A DNA stretch of 64,000 bases from NCBI RefSeq assembly GCF_001584165.1, contig NZ_CP013233.1, forward strand, positions 1,178,001 through 1,242,000. The letters run 5' to 3'. Made by a program: the position numbers and the translations under genes. Position 1 is the stretch's first letter. Each line of letters begins with the position of its first letter. The stretch comes from Collimonas arenae. Lineage in GTDB: Bacteria; Pseudomonadota; Gammaproteobacteria; Burkholderiales; Burkholderiaceae_D. Below, in pieces: positions 28,608 through 37,136 of the stretch. Below the pieces are notes generated by a model, which made no database searches, had not been told where the DNA came from, and worked only from the letters and a program-made list of their open reading frames with translations.

Positions 28608-29768
28608 TTAGGCGACTGCTTTCAGCTTGTTGAAGTCGGTGTTGCTGGCTGGTGCAAAACCGGCGTGACCGCTGGAATGGCTGGCATAGAACTGGCCGAA
28701 ACGGTTCGACAGGAAATCCGCCAGCGTCGCTTGTTCCTGACGCACGAAACCGCTTTGTGGCAGGACACCGGTGACGACCAGGTCAACCATCGCGCAAATG
28801 CCGGCGGCAGTAGTCAGCTGGATCGCCGACAGCAACTGGCCATTGACGTGCTGGCTGTAGATTTTCTTGGCGTAGGTTTCCTGCTCAAGACGACCGTCGC
28901 GCATGCCGCTGACGCTGACGAAGGTCAGCACCACGTCCTGCTTGGTGATCGGGATCGAATTTTCCAGCACTTCTTTCAGGATCGGACGACGTTCCAGTTT
29001 GCCCAGTTGCAGATCGCGCACCAGAATCTTGACGATGTCGCGATGGCCTGGATAGCGCACGGTTTTGTAATCCAGGTTCTGCACCCGGTCGCGCAGGCTT
29101 TCGCACAGCGTGCCCAGGCCGCCCGAAGTGTTGAAGGCTTCGTAGTCGATGCCGTCCAGCGAGAAGTGTTCCAGCTCTTCCAGCGGTGAGGTTTCGCGCA
29201 GGATGCCGTCGACAATCGCTTCACACGGATTGCAATACTCGTTGATCAGGCCATCGGTGCTCCAGGTCAGGTTGTACTTGAGCGCATTGCTTGGGAAAGT
29301 CGGCAGCGCGCCAACGCGCATCTTGACGTCATGCAACTGTTCGAAACGGCTTGCGACATCGTTGGCGACGATCGAAATGAAGCCAGGCGCCAGGCCGCAT
29401 TGCGGCACGAAAGCAGTGTTCGAATCCTGTGCCAGCAGTTTCACGAAGCGGGTGCTTTCGACATCTTCGGTCAAGTCGAAATAATGCGAGTTGGCAGCCT
29501 TTGCCGCCGCCGCGATGACCGGTGTCAGGAAGTACGGGCAGGCCGATAACGTGACGTCATGGCCGGTGATCAGCTTGGTGACAGTCGGAGGATGCGAGAT
29601 GTCGGCCAGGATCGTGGTGACGTTAGGAAAACCCGCTTGTTTCACATATTGCAGGCGTTCCGGATCGCGGTCCGCCACTGTCAAAATGTAATCGCCGGTG
29701 TGGGACAACAGGTTAAGGATGGCATCGCCGATTTTGCCGGCGCCCAGAAGGATCAGTTTGGTAGTCAT
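28608..29768 (-). CDS. Saccharopine dehydrogenase-like / L-lysine 6-dehydrogenase-like oxidoreductase
   Basis: The 386-residue protein starts with an NAD(P)-binding Rossmann fold (LILLGAGKIGDAILNLL) and continues with the saccharopine dehydrogenase C-terminal fold (CGLAPGFISIVANDVA, VGALPTFPSNALKYNLTWS). Its length fits single-domain L-lysine 6-dehydrogenase, but carboxynorspermidine-type enzymes share the fold, so the substrate is open. It is divergent from an Lrp-type regulator with a strong palindrome between, which points to amino-acid-induced expression, lysine being a good candidate. The SD is weak. Confidence 0.8.
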   Translation of the reverse strand: MTTKLILLGAGKIGDAILNLLSHTGDYILTVADRDPERLQYVKQAGFPNVTTILADISHPPTVTKLITGHDVTLSACPYFLTPVIAAAAKAANSHYFDLTEDVESTRFVKLLAQDSNTAFVPQCGLAPGFISIVANDVASRFEQLHDVKMRVGALPTFPSNALKYNLTWSTDGLINEYCNPCEAIVDGILRETSPLEELEHFSLDGIDYEAFNTSGGLGTLCESLRDRVQNLDYKTVRYPGHRDIVKILVRDLQLGKLERRPILKEVLENSIPITKQDVVLTFVSVSGMRDGRLEQETYAKKIYSQHVNGQLLSAIQLTTAAGICAMVDLVVTGVLPQSGFVRQEQATLADFLSNRFGQFYASHSSGHAGFAPASNTDFNKLKAVA

Positions 29769-29854
29769 GTCGTCACTCGCTTGTCGTTTTAGTCAATGTT
29801 GCTGCTGGGATCATTGTAAATTTGAGTGAAGTCAGATAATAGAGTGTAAATAGT

Positions 29855-29887
29855 CGTCAAAATGTATAATAACAATACATTTTGACG
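29855..29887. promoter_or_regulatory. Lrp-type operator between the dehydrogenase and lrp genes
   Basis: CGTCAAAATGTAT (29855-29867) and ATACATTTTGACG (29875-29887) are perfect 13-base inverted arms around a 7-base AT spacer. The site ends 23 bases before the Lrp gene start and lies 86 bases upstream of the dehydrogenase start, so one protein bound here could control both. AT-rich dyads with this layout are typical for Lrp/AsnC proteins. Confidence 0.75.
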
Positions 29888-29910
29888 AACATTGGAGATG
29901 GATTGTCGCG

Positions 29911-30357
29911 ATGAAAGAGAAACTCGACGAAGTCGACCACAAAATTCTGGCCTTGCTGATGGATGATGCACGCCTGTCGATGGCAACTATCGCCAAGCGT
30001 GTCGGCATCGCCCGCACCACGGCGATCGCCCGGTTGGCGGCGATGGAAAAGAAGGGCGTGATCGCCGGCTACGGCGTGCGGCTAGACCTTGAGCTGTACC
30101 AGCCGGCAGTGCGCGCCTACGTCGGTATTTCCATCGATTCGCGCAACGCGCCGCTGCTGGTGCAACAATTGCAGAAAATGTCGCAGGTGGAAACCTTGTG
30201 TGCGGTCAGCGGCGTCATCGATTACATGCTGACTTTGCGTTGCCAGTCCACCGACGAACTGGACCGTCTGCTGGACCAGATCGGCGCAATGGAAGGGGTA
30301 CGGCATACGTCGACTTCAATCATCCTCAGCAAGCGGATTGATCGCGGGCCGATTTGA
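29911..30357 (+). CDS. Lrp/AsnC family transcriptional regulator
   Basis: A 148-residue regulator with an N-terminal helix-turn-helix (LDEVDHKILALLMDDARLSMATIAKRVGIARTTAIARLAAME) and a C-terminal RAM/ligand domain (about 68-145, with GVIDYMLTLRCQSTDELD). It is divergent from the dehydrogenase gene and very likely binds the 33-bp dyad between them, repressing or activating in response to an amino acid, perhaps lysine. The ligand is inferred from the neighbour only. Confidence 0.93.
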   Translation: MKEKLDEVDHKILALLMDDARLSMATIAKRVGIARTTAIARLAAMEKKGVIAGYGVRLDLELYQPAVRAYVGISIDSRNAPLLVQQLQKMSQVETLCAVSGVIDYMLTLRCQSTDELDRLLDQIGAMEGVRHTSTSIILSKRIDRGPI

Positions 30358-30468
30358 ACGACTCTAGCGAGGAAGTCATGCCGCAATGCAGCAGATATGT
30401 GATTTATCTATAACAGGTATTCAAACAATAAAGCAGACACGAATGCTGCACTGCCATATAGTTAGACC

Positions 30469-30534
30469 TGTCTCCTCCAACACCTCCTAAGGTTTGGATT
30501 CAACCCGCTACCGCAAGGTCGGCGGGTTTTTTTT
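30469..30534 (+). ncRNA. Putative anti-Shine-Dalgarno hairpin small RNA, copy 2
   Basis: This lies in the 349-base gap between lrp and vgrG, which has no ORF. TATAGT (30457-30462) precedes CTGTCTC with the same spacing as in copy 1 (1039-1107). The stem TCCAA (30476-30480)/TTGGA (30494-30498) carries a loop with CACCTCCTAAGG, identical over ACCTCCT to the 16S rRNA anti-SD tail. A terminator stem AACCCGC (30502-30508)/GCGGGTT (30522-30528) with eight T residues (30527-30534) ends it. The rest of the gap (30535-30706) is AT-rich and probably holds the vgrG promoter. Function is inferred from the loop. Confidence 0.6.
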
Positions 30535-30706
30535 GCTTTGGACTTTCTTTCTTCTGAGTCAAACGCAGTTACCTTTCCATTTTCTTCTTCGCCTTTCCTC
30601 GTCAATCACAGAGAAATTGTCATTTAAATCATAAATTAAATGATGACTTTAAGGCAATTGTTAACGTATTATCATCTTTCTCCAGCTTGTTTTTTGGGAA
30701 AGTCTT

Positions 30707-33496
30707 ATGTTCAATGCGCCCCGTACTCTCAGCCTGAAATCCACCGCAGCGATTCCCGACATACTCGGCCAGCCAGCGCTGATTCCGGTGAGCCTCAAGG
30801 GCGTTGAGACCGTCAATGATTTATTTACCTACCGTCTGATCTTAAAAACACCGGATGACTTGAATCATCTGGTCGAGCAAGCTGCCAATTTCAATCTCGA
30901 CGATTTCATCGGCCATGAATTGACGGTGCAAATTGAGCTGGAAGGCATGGGTAGTTTTGTTGCTGGCATGGCCGGCGACAGCGGCCTGGCAAACGTTGGT
31001 GCCGGTACGCGCGAAATCTCCGGCCTGGTGACTGATGCCAAACTGCTGCGCGAGCAGGGGCGACATGTGTTTTATGAACTGACGCTGCAGCCCTGGTTGC
31101 ACCTGGCGACACTGCGCAAGAATTCAAAAACCTTTCAAGATAAAACCGTCATCGAGGTGCTGGACAGTCTGCTGGCTGACTACACCTTTCCGGTAGAGAA
31201 GCGTCTCTACGATACCTATCCCAAACGCGATTACCAAAACCAGTACAACGAAACCGACTATGCATTCCTGTGCCGGCTGACCCAGGAATGGGGGATTTCA
31301 TTTCACTTCTCGCATAGCGACGGTGCGCACCGGCTGGTGCTGGCCGACGCCAACGGCGCCTATCAACCTTTCAGCAGCAGCGCCTATCGCGAGCTGAAGT
31401 ATTACCCTGAAGGCACGCGTATCGATGAAGAAACCATCTACGCCTTCACGCCTGCGCGCAAGCTGGTGTCTGGTACTTATACAGCACGCGATTACGACTA
31501 CACACGACCGCGCGCCGACCTAACCTCGCAGCGCAGCGAACCGCGCCCGACCGCGCATAACGACCGGGAAATCTACGAGTGGCACGCAGACAATTACGTG
31601 CAGCCGCAGGCCGGCCCGCAACAGGCCGGCAACGATCCGCTGGCCGAGGGCGACGCCGTGGCGCGGCGGCGTATGGAAATGCTGCGTAGCCAAGGCCACC
31701 GTGCACAAGGCGCGGGGCACGTGCGTGGGCTGGTGCCGGGTTGCCGCTTCAAGCTGTCGCGGCATCCGCAACAAGCCGCCAATATTGACTACATCGTGTT
31801 GTCGGCCAATTTGACCATTGAAGAAGTGGCGCAGGAAAGCCAGCGCGTCGGCGGCGTGGCCAATCAGCAGTATTGGATCGATGTCGACTTTACAGTGCAT
31901 CCCGCTCGTGGCCAGGAGTACCGCCCGGAGCGTGTCACGCCGAAGCCGGTGATTCCCGGCGTCGCCACCGCGCTGGTGGTGGGGCCGCCGGACCGGAATC
32001 TCTGGACCGATAAACTCGGCCGCATCAAGGTGCAGTTTCCTTGGGATCGTCTCGGCGCCACCGACCAAAACAGCAGTTGCTGGATCCGCGTCTCCAGCCC
32101 CTGGGCCGGCAATCAGCTGGGTAGCATGTATCTGCCGCGCATCGGGCAAGAGGTAACAGTCAGCTTCATCGACGGCGATCCCGATCTGCCGCTGTGCACG
32201 GGCCGGGTGCACAATCAGTCGAACTTGCCGCCCTGGTCGCTGCCCGATCAAAGCGCACTGTCCGGCATCCGTTCGCGCGAGCTGACTGCAGGCGGCGGCA
32301 ACAGTGTTGGCGGGCGCAGCAACCACCTGATCCTGGACGATACCGAACAGAAGATCCAGGCCCAACTCAAGAGCGATCACCAGCACAGTCAACTGAGCCT
32401 GGGCAATATCACCCGCATCGACGACAACGCCGGCCGCAAGGATGCGCGCGGCGAAGGCTTCGAGCTGCGCACCGACGGCCACGGTGCAATACGGGCCAAG
32501 GATGGCTTGCTGATCACGACCGAAGCACGCGGCAACGCCCAAGGCCACATCAAGGACATGGGCGAGACAGTGCAGCGTTTGAACCAGGCGTACGATCAGC
32601 ACGACAACCTGGCCGGCGTGGCGCAGCAGAACCAGGCGCAGGATGCCGGCGGCGACCAGAGTGATGTCGCTGATGCCATCAAGGCACAGAACGATGCAAT
32701 CAAAGGCAGCGGCGGCGAGCAAGGCAGCTTCCCGGAACTGGCCGAGCCGCATCTCGTGCTCGCCAGTCCGGCCGGTATTGAAACGACCACGCCGCAATCG
32801 ACGCACATCGCCAGCGGTAAACATACCGCACTGACCAGTGGTGGCCATCTGAGTTTATCGGTGGGGCAGAAATTCCTCGCCAGCGTCAAGAACGGCATAC
32901 GCCTGTTCAGCCAGCAGCTTGGCATGAAGTTGATTGCAGCGGCTGGCGATATCGATATCAAGGCGCTCAAGGACAGCATCAACGTATTGGCCAAGCTGAA
33001 CATCACCCATATCGCCAACCGTATCACGATCACCGCCAAGGAAGAGGTGGTGATCAATGGCGGCGGTAGTTATACCAAGTGGCAGGCCGGTGGTGTCGAG
33101 ACCGGCACCAGTGGTAATTGGCTGGTGCATTCGGCGGGTAAGAGTGTGACTGGGCCTGCGAATTTACCGATTCCAGTGCTGGCGACCCCGATCACAACGC
33201 CTGAGCAGGGCAGTTTGCTGGTCAATTTGACGTCGCACGGCAAGCAAAGTCGTGCATTCGCCAATGAGCCGTATCAACTCTACAAATCGGGAGCGAAAGT
33301 GCAGAGTGGCATGACGGACGAGTATGGACAAATTCTGATCAAGGATCACCAAAGCGATACCACCGCCTATCAGGTCAAGCTCAGTGAGGGGACTGCGTTG
33401 GACATACAGGTTCACCAGAAATTATCCAACAGCAAAGAACATCAATTATCGAACCAAGGCTACCGCGAGCATTTTATTCAGAGCCGGGATACCTAA
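30707..33496 (+). CDS. vgrG: Type VI secretion spike protein VgrG with C-terminal extension
   Basis: VgrG trimers form the puncturing tip of the type VI secretion system and carry effectors. The 929-residue protein has a gp27-like base (about 1-390, with YNETDYAFLCRLTQEWGI), a gp5-like OB domain (about 410-480, LGRIKVQFPWDR and CWIRVSSPWAG), a DUF2345 beta-helix needle (about 675-795) and an extra C-terminal domain (about 830-929) with a transthyretin-like strand pattern. Such C-terminal domains can dock lipase effectors. The phospholipase effector gene follows after 14 bases. No core type VI genes are in the window, so this is an accessory (orphan) vgrG cluster. Confidence 0.95.
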   Translation: MFNAPRTLSLKSTAAIPDILGQPALIPVSLKGVETVNDLFTYRLILKTPDDLNHLVEQAANFNLDDFIGHELTVQIELEGMGSFVAGMAGDSGLANVGAGTREISGLVTDAKLLREQGRHVFYELTLQPWLHLATLRKNSKTFQDKTVIEVLDSLLADYTFPVEKRLYDTYPKRDYQNQYNETDYAFLCRLTQEWGISFHFSHSDGAHRLVLADANGAYQPFSSSAYRELKYYPEGTRIDEETIYAFTPARKLVSGTYTARDYDYTRPRADLTSQRSEPRPTAHNDREIYEWHADNYVQPQAGPQQAGNDPLAEGDAVARRRMEMLRSQGHRAQGAGHVRGLVPGCRFKLSRHPQQAANIDYIVLSANLTIEEVAQESQRVGGVANQQYWIDVDFTVHPARGQEYRPERVTPKPVIPGVATALVVGPPDRNLWTDKLGRIKVQFPWDRLGATDQNSSCWIRVSSPWAGNQLGSMYLPRIGQEVTVSFIDGDPDLPLCTGRVHNQSNLPPWSLPDQSALSGIRSRELTAGGGNSVGGRSNHLILDDTEQKIQAQLKSDHQHSQLSLGNITRIDDNAGRKDARGEGFELRTDGHGAIRAKDGLLITTEARGNAQGHIKDMGETVQRLNQAYDQHDNLAGVAQQNQAQDAGGDQSDVADAIKAQNDAIKGSGGEQGSFPELAEPHLVLASPAGIETTTPQSTHIASGKHTALTSGGHLSLSVGQKFLASVKNGIRLFSQQLGMKLIAAAGDIDIKALKDSINVLAKLNITHIANRITITAKEEVVINGGGSYTKWQAGGVETGTSGNWLVHSAGKSVTGPANLPIPVLATPITTPEQGSLLVNLTSHGKQSRAFANEPYQLYKSGAKVQSGMTDEYGQILIKDHQSDTTAYQVKLSEGTALDIQVHQKLSNSKEHQLSNQGYREHFIQSRDT

Positions 33497-33510
33497 TCGA
33501 AGGACGCATC

Positions 33511-35433
33511 ATGAGCGATACCGTGCTAAAAACGCATAACAGCAATACGACCCACGTCGATTTGAACAGCCGCAACTGTACCGCAACGGTGCAATGGTTT
33601 TGTGAATTGGATAAAGCCAAGCATCCTATTACGCAGGACAATCAGTTGGATATTTATATGTGTGGCCAGCAGTCTTTTGCAGAAATTGCCAAAGATATCG
33701 CCGCCGCCAAAGAGACGCTCGATCTGATCTGCTGGGGTTTCGATCCCGGCATGGAATTGGAGCGCAAGGATAATAGCGCATGGCCGCGCGGGTGGGTATT
33801 TGGCAGCATGCTGACGGAAGCTGCAGGACGGGATGTCAAGGTACGCCTGCTGGTTTGGTACGATCGTTTGCCGAGCTATATACAGAACAATCTGGTTGGC
33901 TACACCGGTGACCAGCGCAAGGGCTACTTAATCGATTCACCCTCCACTAGCGCCGAAGATGCTATGGCAGTCGGACTCCAGCCGCCACTGCCGGTATTGG
34001 GCAACGATCCACGCAGCCCGGAGCAATTGCGCCAGGGTTTTTGTGTGCAGTGGTGGCGCGAAGCCTTGCATGGAAAAATAAAGAACCTGGAAGTCAAATT
34101 CCGCAAAGGCAATCCTGATGCGATTCTGAAAAGCCTGAAAAATCCGGCCAGCCCGGAAGACATGCCCAGTACCGTTGCGCCAAGCCATGGTGGCTTGATC
34201 AACGAGTACGACCTTATCGTCAAGAACGGCACGCATCACCAGAAGACGGTTCTGATCGACTATGCGCGTGAAGGAGGAGCGAAGGCGGTCGGTTACGTGA
34301 TGGGCCTGAATTCCACCAGTGACTATTGGGACACTGCCGAGCATCTATTCGACACGCCATTGCGTGAAACTGACTGGGTGCTTAAGTCGGATACTGCCAA
34401 AGCCCTGGGCGCCACCCACCGGATCAGCCGCGATCCGCTGCATGACTATGTCAGTCGCATCCGGGGCGCTGCATTGCAGGATGTGCACAACAATTTTCTG
34501 ACTGCATGGGTACGCGCCAAGGGGCAACCACACCCGGGAGAAAGTACGGCATTGCCACCGAGCTTGCCAAAGGTGGCGGGTGGATCGAGGATACAAATCG
34601 TGCGTACGCAACCGGAGGAGGGCGATAAAACCATCAAGAACGCCTACTTCCAGGCTAGCGGCCTGGCGCGCAATTACTTGTATATAGAAAACCAGTATTT
34701 CTTTTACGAGCGCTGGGTGCGCCATCTGAAAGAGAAGCGCGCCGAATTTACCAAATGGTCCTGCGCTGCCGGAGTAAAGCCGCGTGATGCCAAGCTTCTA
34801 CACTTGTTTGTCGTGATGCCCTCGCCGGAAGATGACGGCATGGTGCCGCGCACTTACGATATGGTGAAGAGCCTGGGCGAAGGCCAGAGCATGACCGGTA
34901 TCGATCCCCGCAAACCCGACGGCCAGAAAAGCGTCATCGAGGCTGCCCAGGAAAAATACAACAACGATGTCGTTGCCTGGAACAAGATGACGCCGCAGCA
35001 GCAGATGGAAGAGCCCGGCATGACACCCGTTAAAGGTTGGCTGCTGCAGACATCCGAGCGCGTGCAGGAGCCGGTAAAGAACCCAAAAACCGGCGAGATC
35101 AAAGCCCTCGGCCTCAAGGTGCTGATAGGGCGGCTGATTACCCACAACAAAGGCCGTCCTTTACCCAAGCAGGTGTCCAATTACCGGCAAATCTATATCC
35201 ACAGCAAGCTGATGATTATCGACGATTCGTTCATCACGCTGGGCAGCGCCAACATGAACCTGCGCAGCATGGCCGGTGATAGTGAGATCAATATGGTGAC
35301 GGATGATGCGGCCAAGGCTGCGGAATTGCGGAGGCGGGTTTGGGGCAGCATTCAGGGGGATTTGGGGAATGTCATGGCGACGATGGGGGTATCACGGCGA
35401 TTGCTAATGCGTTTGAGGATTGGCAAGAGTTGA
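33511..35433 (+). CDS. Phospholipase D-type type VI effector (Tle5-like)
   Basis: The 640-residue protein carries two HKD phospholipase D motifs: HQKTVLID (H243, K245, D250) and HSKLMIID (H564, K566, D571), the latter followed by GSANMNLRSMAGDSEI, typical of the Tle5 (PldA) lipase effectors that attack membrane phospholipids of rival cells. There is no signal peptide, as expected for cargo delivered by VgrG. It lies 14 bases after vgrG and upstream of two lipoprotein genes of the matching immunity type. Effector identity is inferred from motifs plus context and is strong; the lipid target is inferred from relatives. Confidence 0.92.
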   Translation: MSDTVLKTHNSNTTHVDLNSRNCTATVQWFCELDKAKHPITQDNQLDIYMCGQQSFAEIAKDIAAAKETLDLICWGFDPGMELERKDNSAWPRGWVFGSMLTEAAGRDVKVRLLVWYDRLPSYIQNNLVGYTGDQRKGYLIDSPSTSAEDAMAVGLQPPLPVLGNDPRSPEQLRQGFCVQWWREALHGKIKNLEVKFRKGNPDAILKSLKNPASPEDMPSTVAPSHGGLINEYDLIVKNGTHHQKTVLIDYAREGGAKAVGYVMGLNSTSDYWDTAEHLFDTPLRETDWVLKSDTAKALGATHRISRDPLHDYVSRIRGAALQDVHNNFLTAWVRAKGQPHPGESTALPPSLPKVAGGSRIQIVRTQPEEGDKTIKNAYFQASGLARNYLYIENQYFFYERWVRHLKEKRAEFTKWSCAAGVKPRDAKLLHLFVVMPSPEDDGMVPRTYDMVKSLGEGQSMTGIDPRKPDGQKSVIEAAQEKYNNDVVAWNKMTPQQQMEEPGMTPVKGWLLQTSERVQEPVKNPKTGEIKALGLKVLIGRLITHNKGRPLPKQVSNYRQIYIHSKLMIIDDSFITLGSANMNLRSMAGDSEINMVTDDAAKAAELRRRVWGSIQGDLGNVMATMGVSRRLLMRLRIGKS

Positions 35434-35540
35434 TGAGAAAGAATGATGACAGCGTAACAGCCCATGGTTCCATCACTGGTTTCTTAATACCCTTCCACGA
35501 TACTCGCGCCATCACATTTCGACATGGTTAAGGACAAATA

Positions 35541-37136
35541 ATGCGCCGCCTAGCCCAACTAATTATCTGTCTTTTATTAGCCACTTTTACTTTGATTGCC
35601 TGCTCTATGAAACCAACCTTACCGCGCAACATGACCTTAAAAGCCTTTGATCCCCATCGTAAGGTTTTTGTTTGCCAATACGAAGTCAACAACGTACCGC
35701 CGATTGATGCACAGGCGGAGGCATGGTTTCAGGAAGGCTTACGCCTGACCAGCGCTGATTTGCCGCCGAATCAACGCAATTATCCAAAGGCGGTAGAACT
35801 GTGGCAGAAGGCCGCAGATAAAAACCACTGGAAGGCCATGATGAACCTTGCAGGGGTACTGATTGATGGCGATGGGTTTGCGCCCTATGAGGTCGCGGCT
35901 GAACCGGAGCGGGCGGTGCAAATTGTAGAGCGCGGCATGCAGCTTGGCATTCCAGCTGCCTTTGATTTGATGGGGAGTTTTCATCAAAACGGAGCTGGTG
36001 TGACAGGAGATGTCAGCCGTGCTTATGGTTTTTGGGAATTGGCAGCGGACAAGGGAAGTCCAAGTGCGCAGACTTTTCTGGGGAAAGCACTTAAAGCTGC
36101 ATACGATAATCCGCGAGAAGGTTTCTGGGGGAACCGCAAGATAGGCTTAAAGATGCTGGAGTGCGCTTATGCGCAGGGTTATGGTAAAGCGGCTTTAGAA
36201 CTTGGCGTTACATTGGGGAATACCGACAAGGATTATCCGCGCGCACTCAAAATTCTGCACGAGGGAGTCAAAATGGGATGCGAGGATTGTGCGAACTCTT
36301 TGTCTTCAAATTTCCGTAACATATCCGCTCTTACCAATAATTTCATCGACACGGCCCGCTCCGAACGCTACAGCGCTTTAGGCGATGCCCTCTACCAAAA
36401 CCCCGATCTACGCTTCCCCAACCTCGATAAAATCCTGCCGCTACCACCAGCCAAACTCCCCCAATGGGACGGCAAAACAGAATCGTTGATCAACGCCGCC
36501 AAGCCGGTCGTCCCTGCACCGCCGCCGCCGGCTGTCACACCAGGAGCCAACCTGTCCGGCCGTGCGCACATTCCACAAGGCTGGGTGCTGCCGAAAAATC
36601 CCTGGCCGCCGGCCGATGAGGCGCGCGACTTGCCCCACGCGGGCTATCTCCGGCCGCAATACGAAACCACCGCTGCCGCTTACACCGGCTACTGGCTGGC
36701 GCAGCTGCTGCAGCCGGTCACTTCCCGTCACCATGCGTGGGATCAACATCAGGCGCCGCACTACTACGCCAAGGGCGAATTGTTTGACAGAACGCGCCCT
36801 GGCCTGATCTCTGATGACGGCCGCATTATGTGGCATTACATGGGCGTTCCGGAAAAGGTGCGGCCGAACGAATTGCCTGCTGAGGTACGCCGGGGTATCT
36901 GGCGCATGGCGGAAGCCAATCCCGCCTTGTCGTCATGCAGCGGGGACGAGCCGTGTTCGCGTAGCGGGGTGTGGCAACCAATCCTGCCGGATGGACATCC
37001 GCTCCGGTCTTTGGTGAACCGGCGCTGGAAGGAAACCTTTGCACTCCAGGGACAACCGTTCCCGGACCCGAAAAAGGACTGGCTGCTGGATGTGGAGAGC
37101 CACGAAATGAAATGGTATCTAGTCGAAGCGGCGTGA
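35541..37136 (+). CDS. Sel1-repeat lipoprotein, probable Tle5 immunity protein (full-length copy)
   Basis: The 531-residue protein has a lipoprotein signal (CLLLATFTLIACS, lipobox L-I-A-C, +2 Ser suggesting outer-membrane sorting) and about five Sel1-like helical repeats (residues about 50-270, for example YPKAVELWQKAADKNHWKAM and SRAYGFWELAADKGSPSA). A proline linker (PAPPPPA) leads to a C-terminal domain of about 190 residues rich in aromatic and charged residues. Position directly after a Tle5 effector and periplasmic export match known Tli5 immunity proteins, which bind the lipase in the periplasm. A 107-base gap separates it from the effector. The C-terminal domain role is unknown. Confidence 0.82.
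   Translation: MRRLAQLIICLLLATFTLIACSMKPTLPRNMTLKAFDPHRKVFVCQYEVNNVPPIDAQAEAWFQEGLRLTSADLPPNQRNYPKAVELWQKAADKNHWKAMMNLAGVLIDGDGFAPYEVAAEPERAVQIVERGMQLGIPAAFDLMGSFHQNGAGVTGDVSRAYGFWELAADKGSPSAQTFLGKALKAAYDNPREGFWGNRKIGLKMLECAYAQGYGKAALELGVTLGNTDKDYPRALKILHEGVKMGCEDCANSLSSNFRNISALTNNFIDTARSERYSALGDALYQNPDLRFPNLDKILPLPPAKLPQWDGKTESLINAAKPVVPAPPPPAVTPGANLSGRAHIPQGWVLPKNPWPPADEARDLPHAGYLRPQYETTAAAYTGYWLAQLLQPVTSRHHAWDQHQAPHYYAKGELFDRTRPGLISDDGRIMWHYMGVPEKVRPNELPAEVRRGIWRMAEANPALSSCSGDEPCSRSGVWQPILPDGHPLRSLVNRRWKETFALQGQPFPDPKKDWLLDVESHEMKWYLVEAA

Noticed and set aside
31520..32848. Long minus-strand open frame opposite vgrG
   Set aside because: Antisense to vgrG with low-complexity translation; no start signal or domain.
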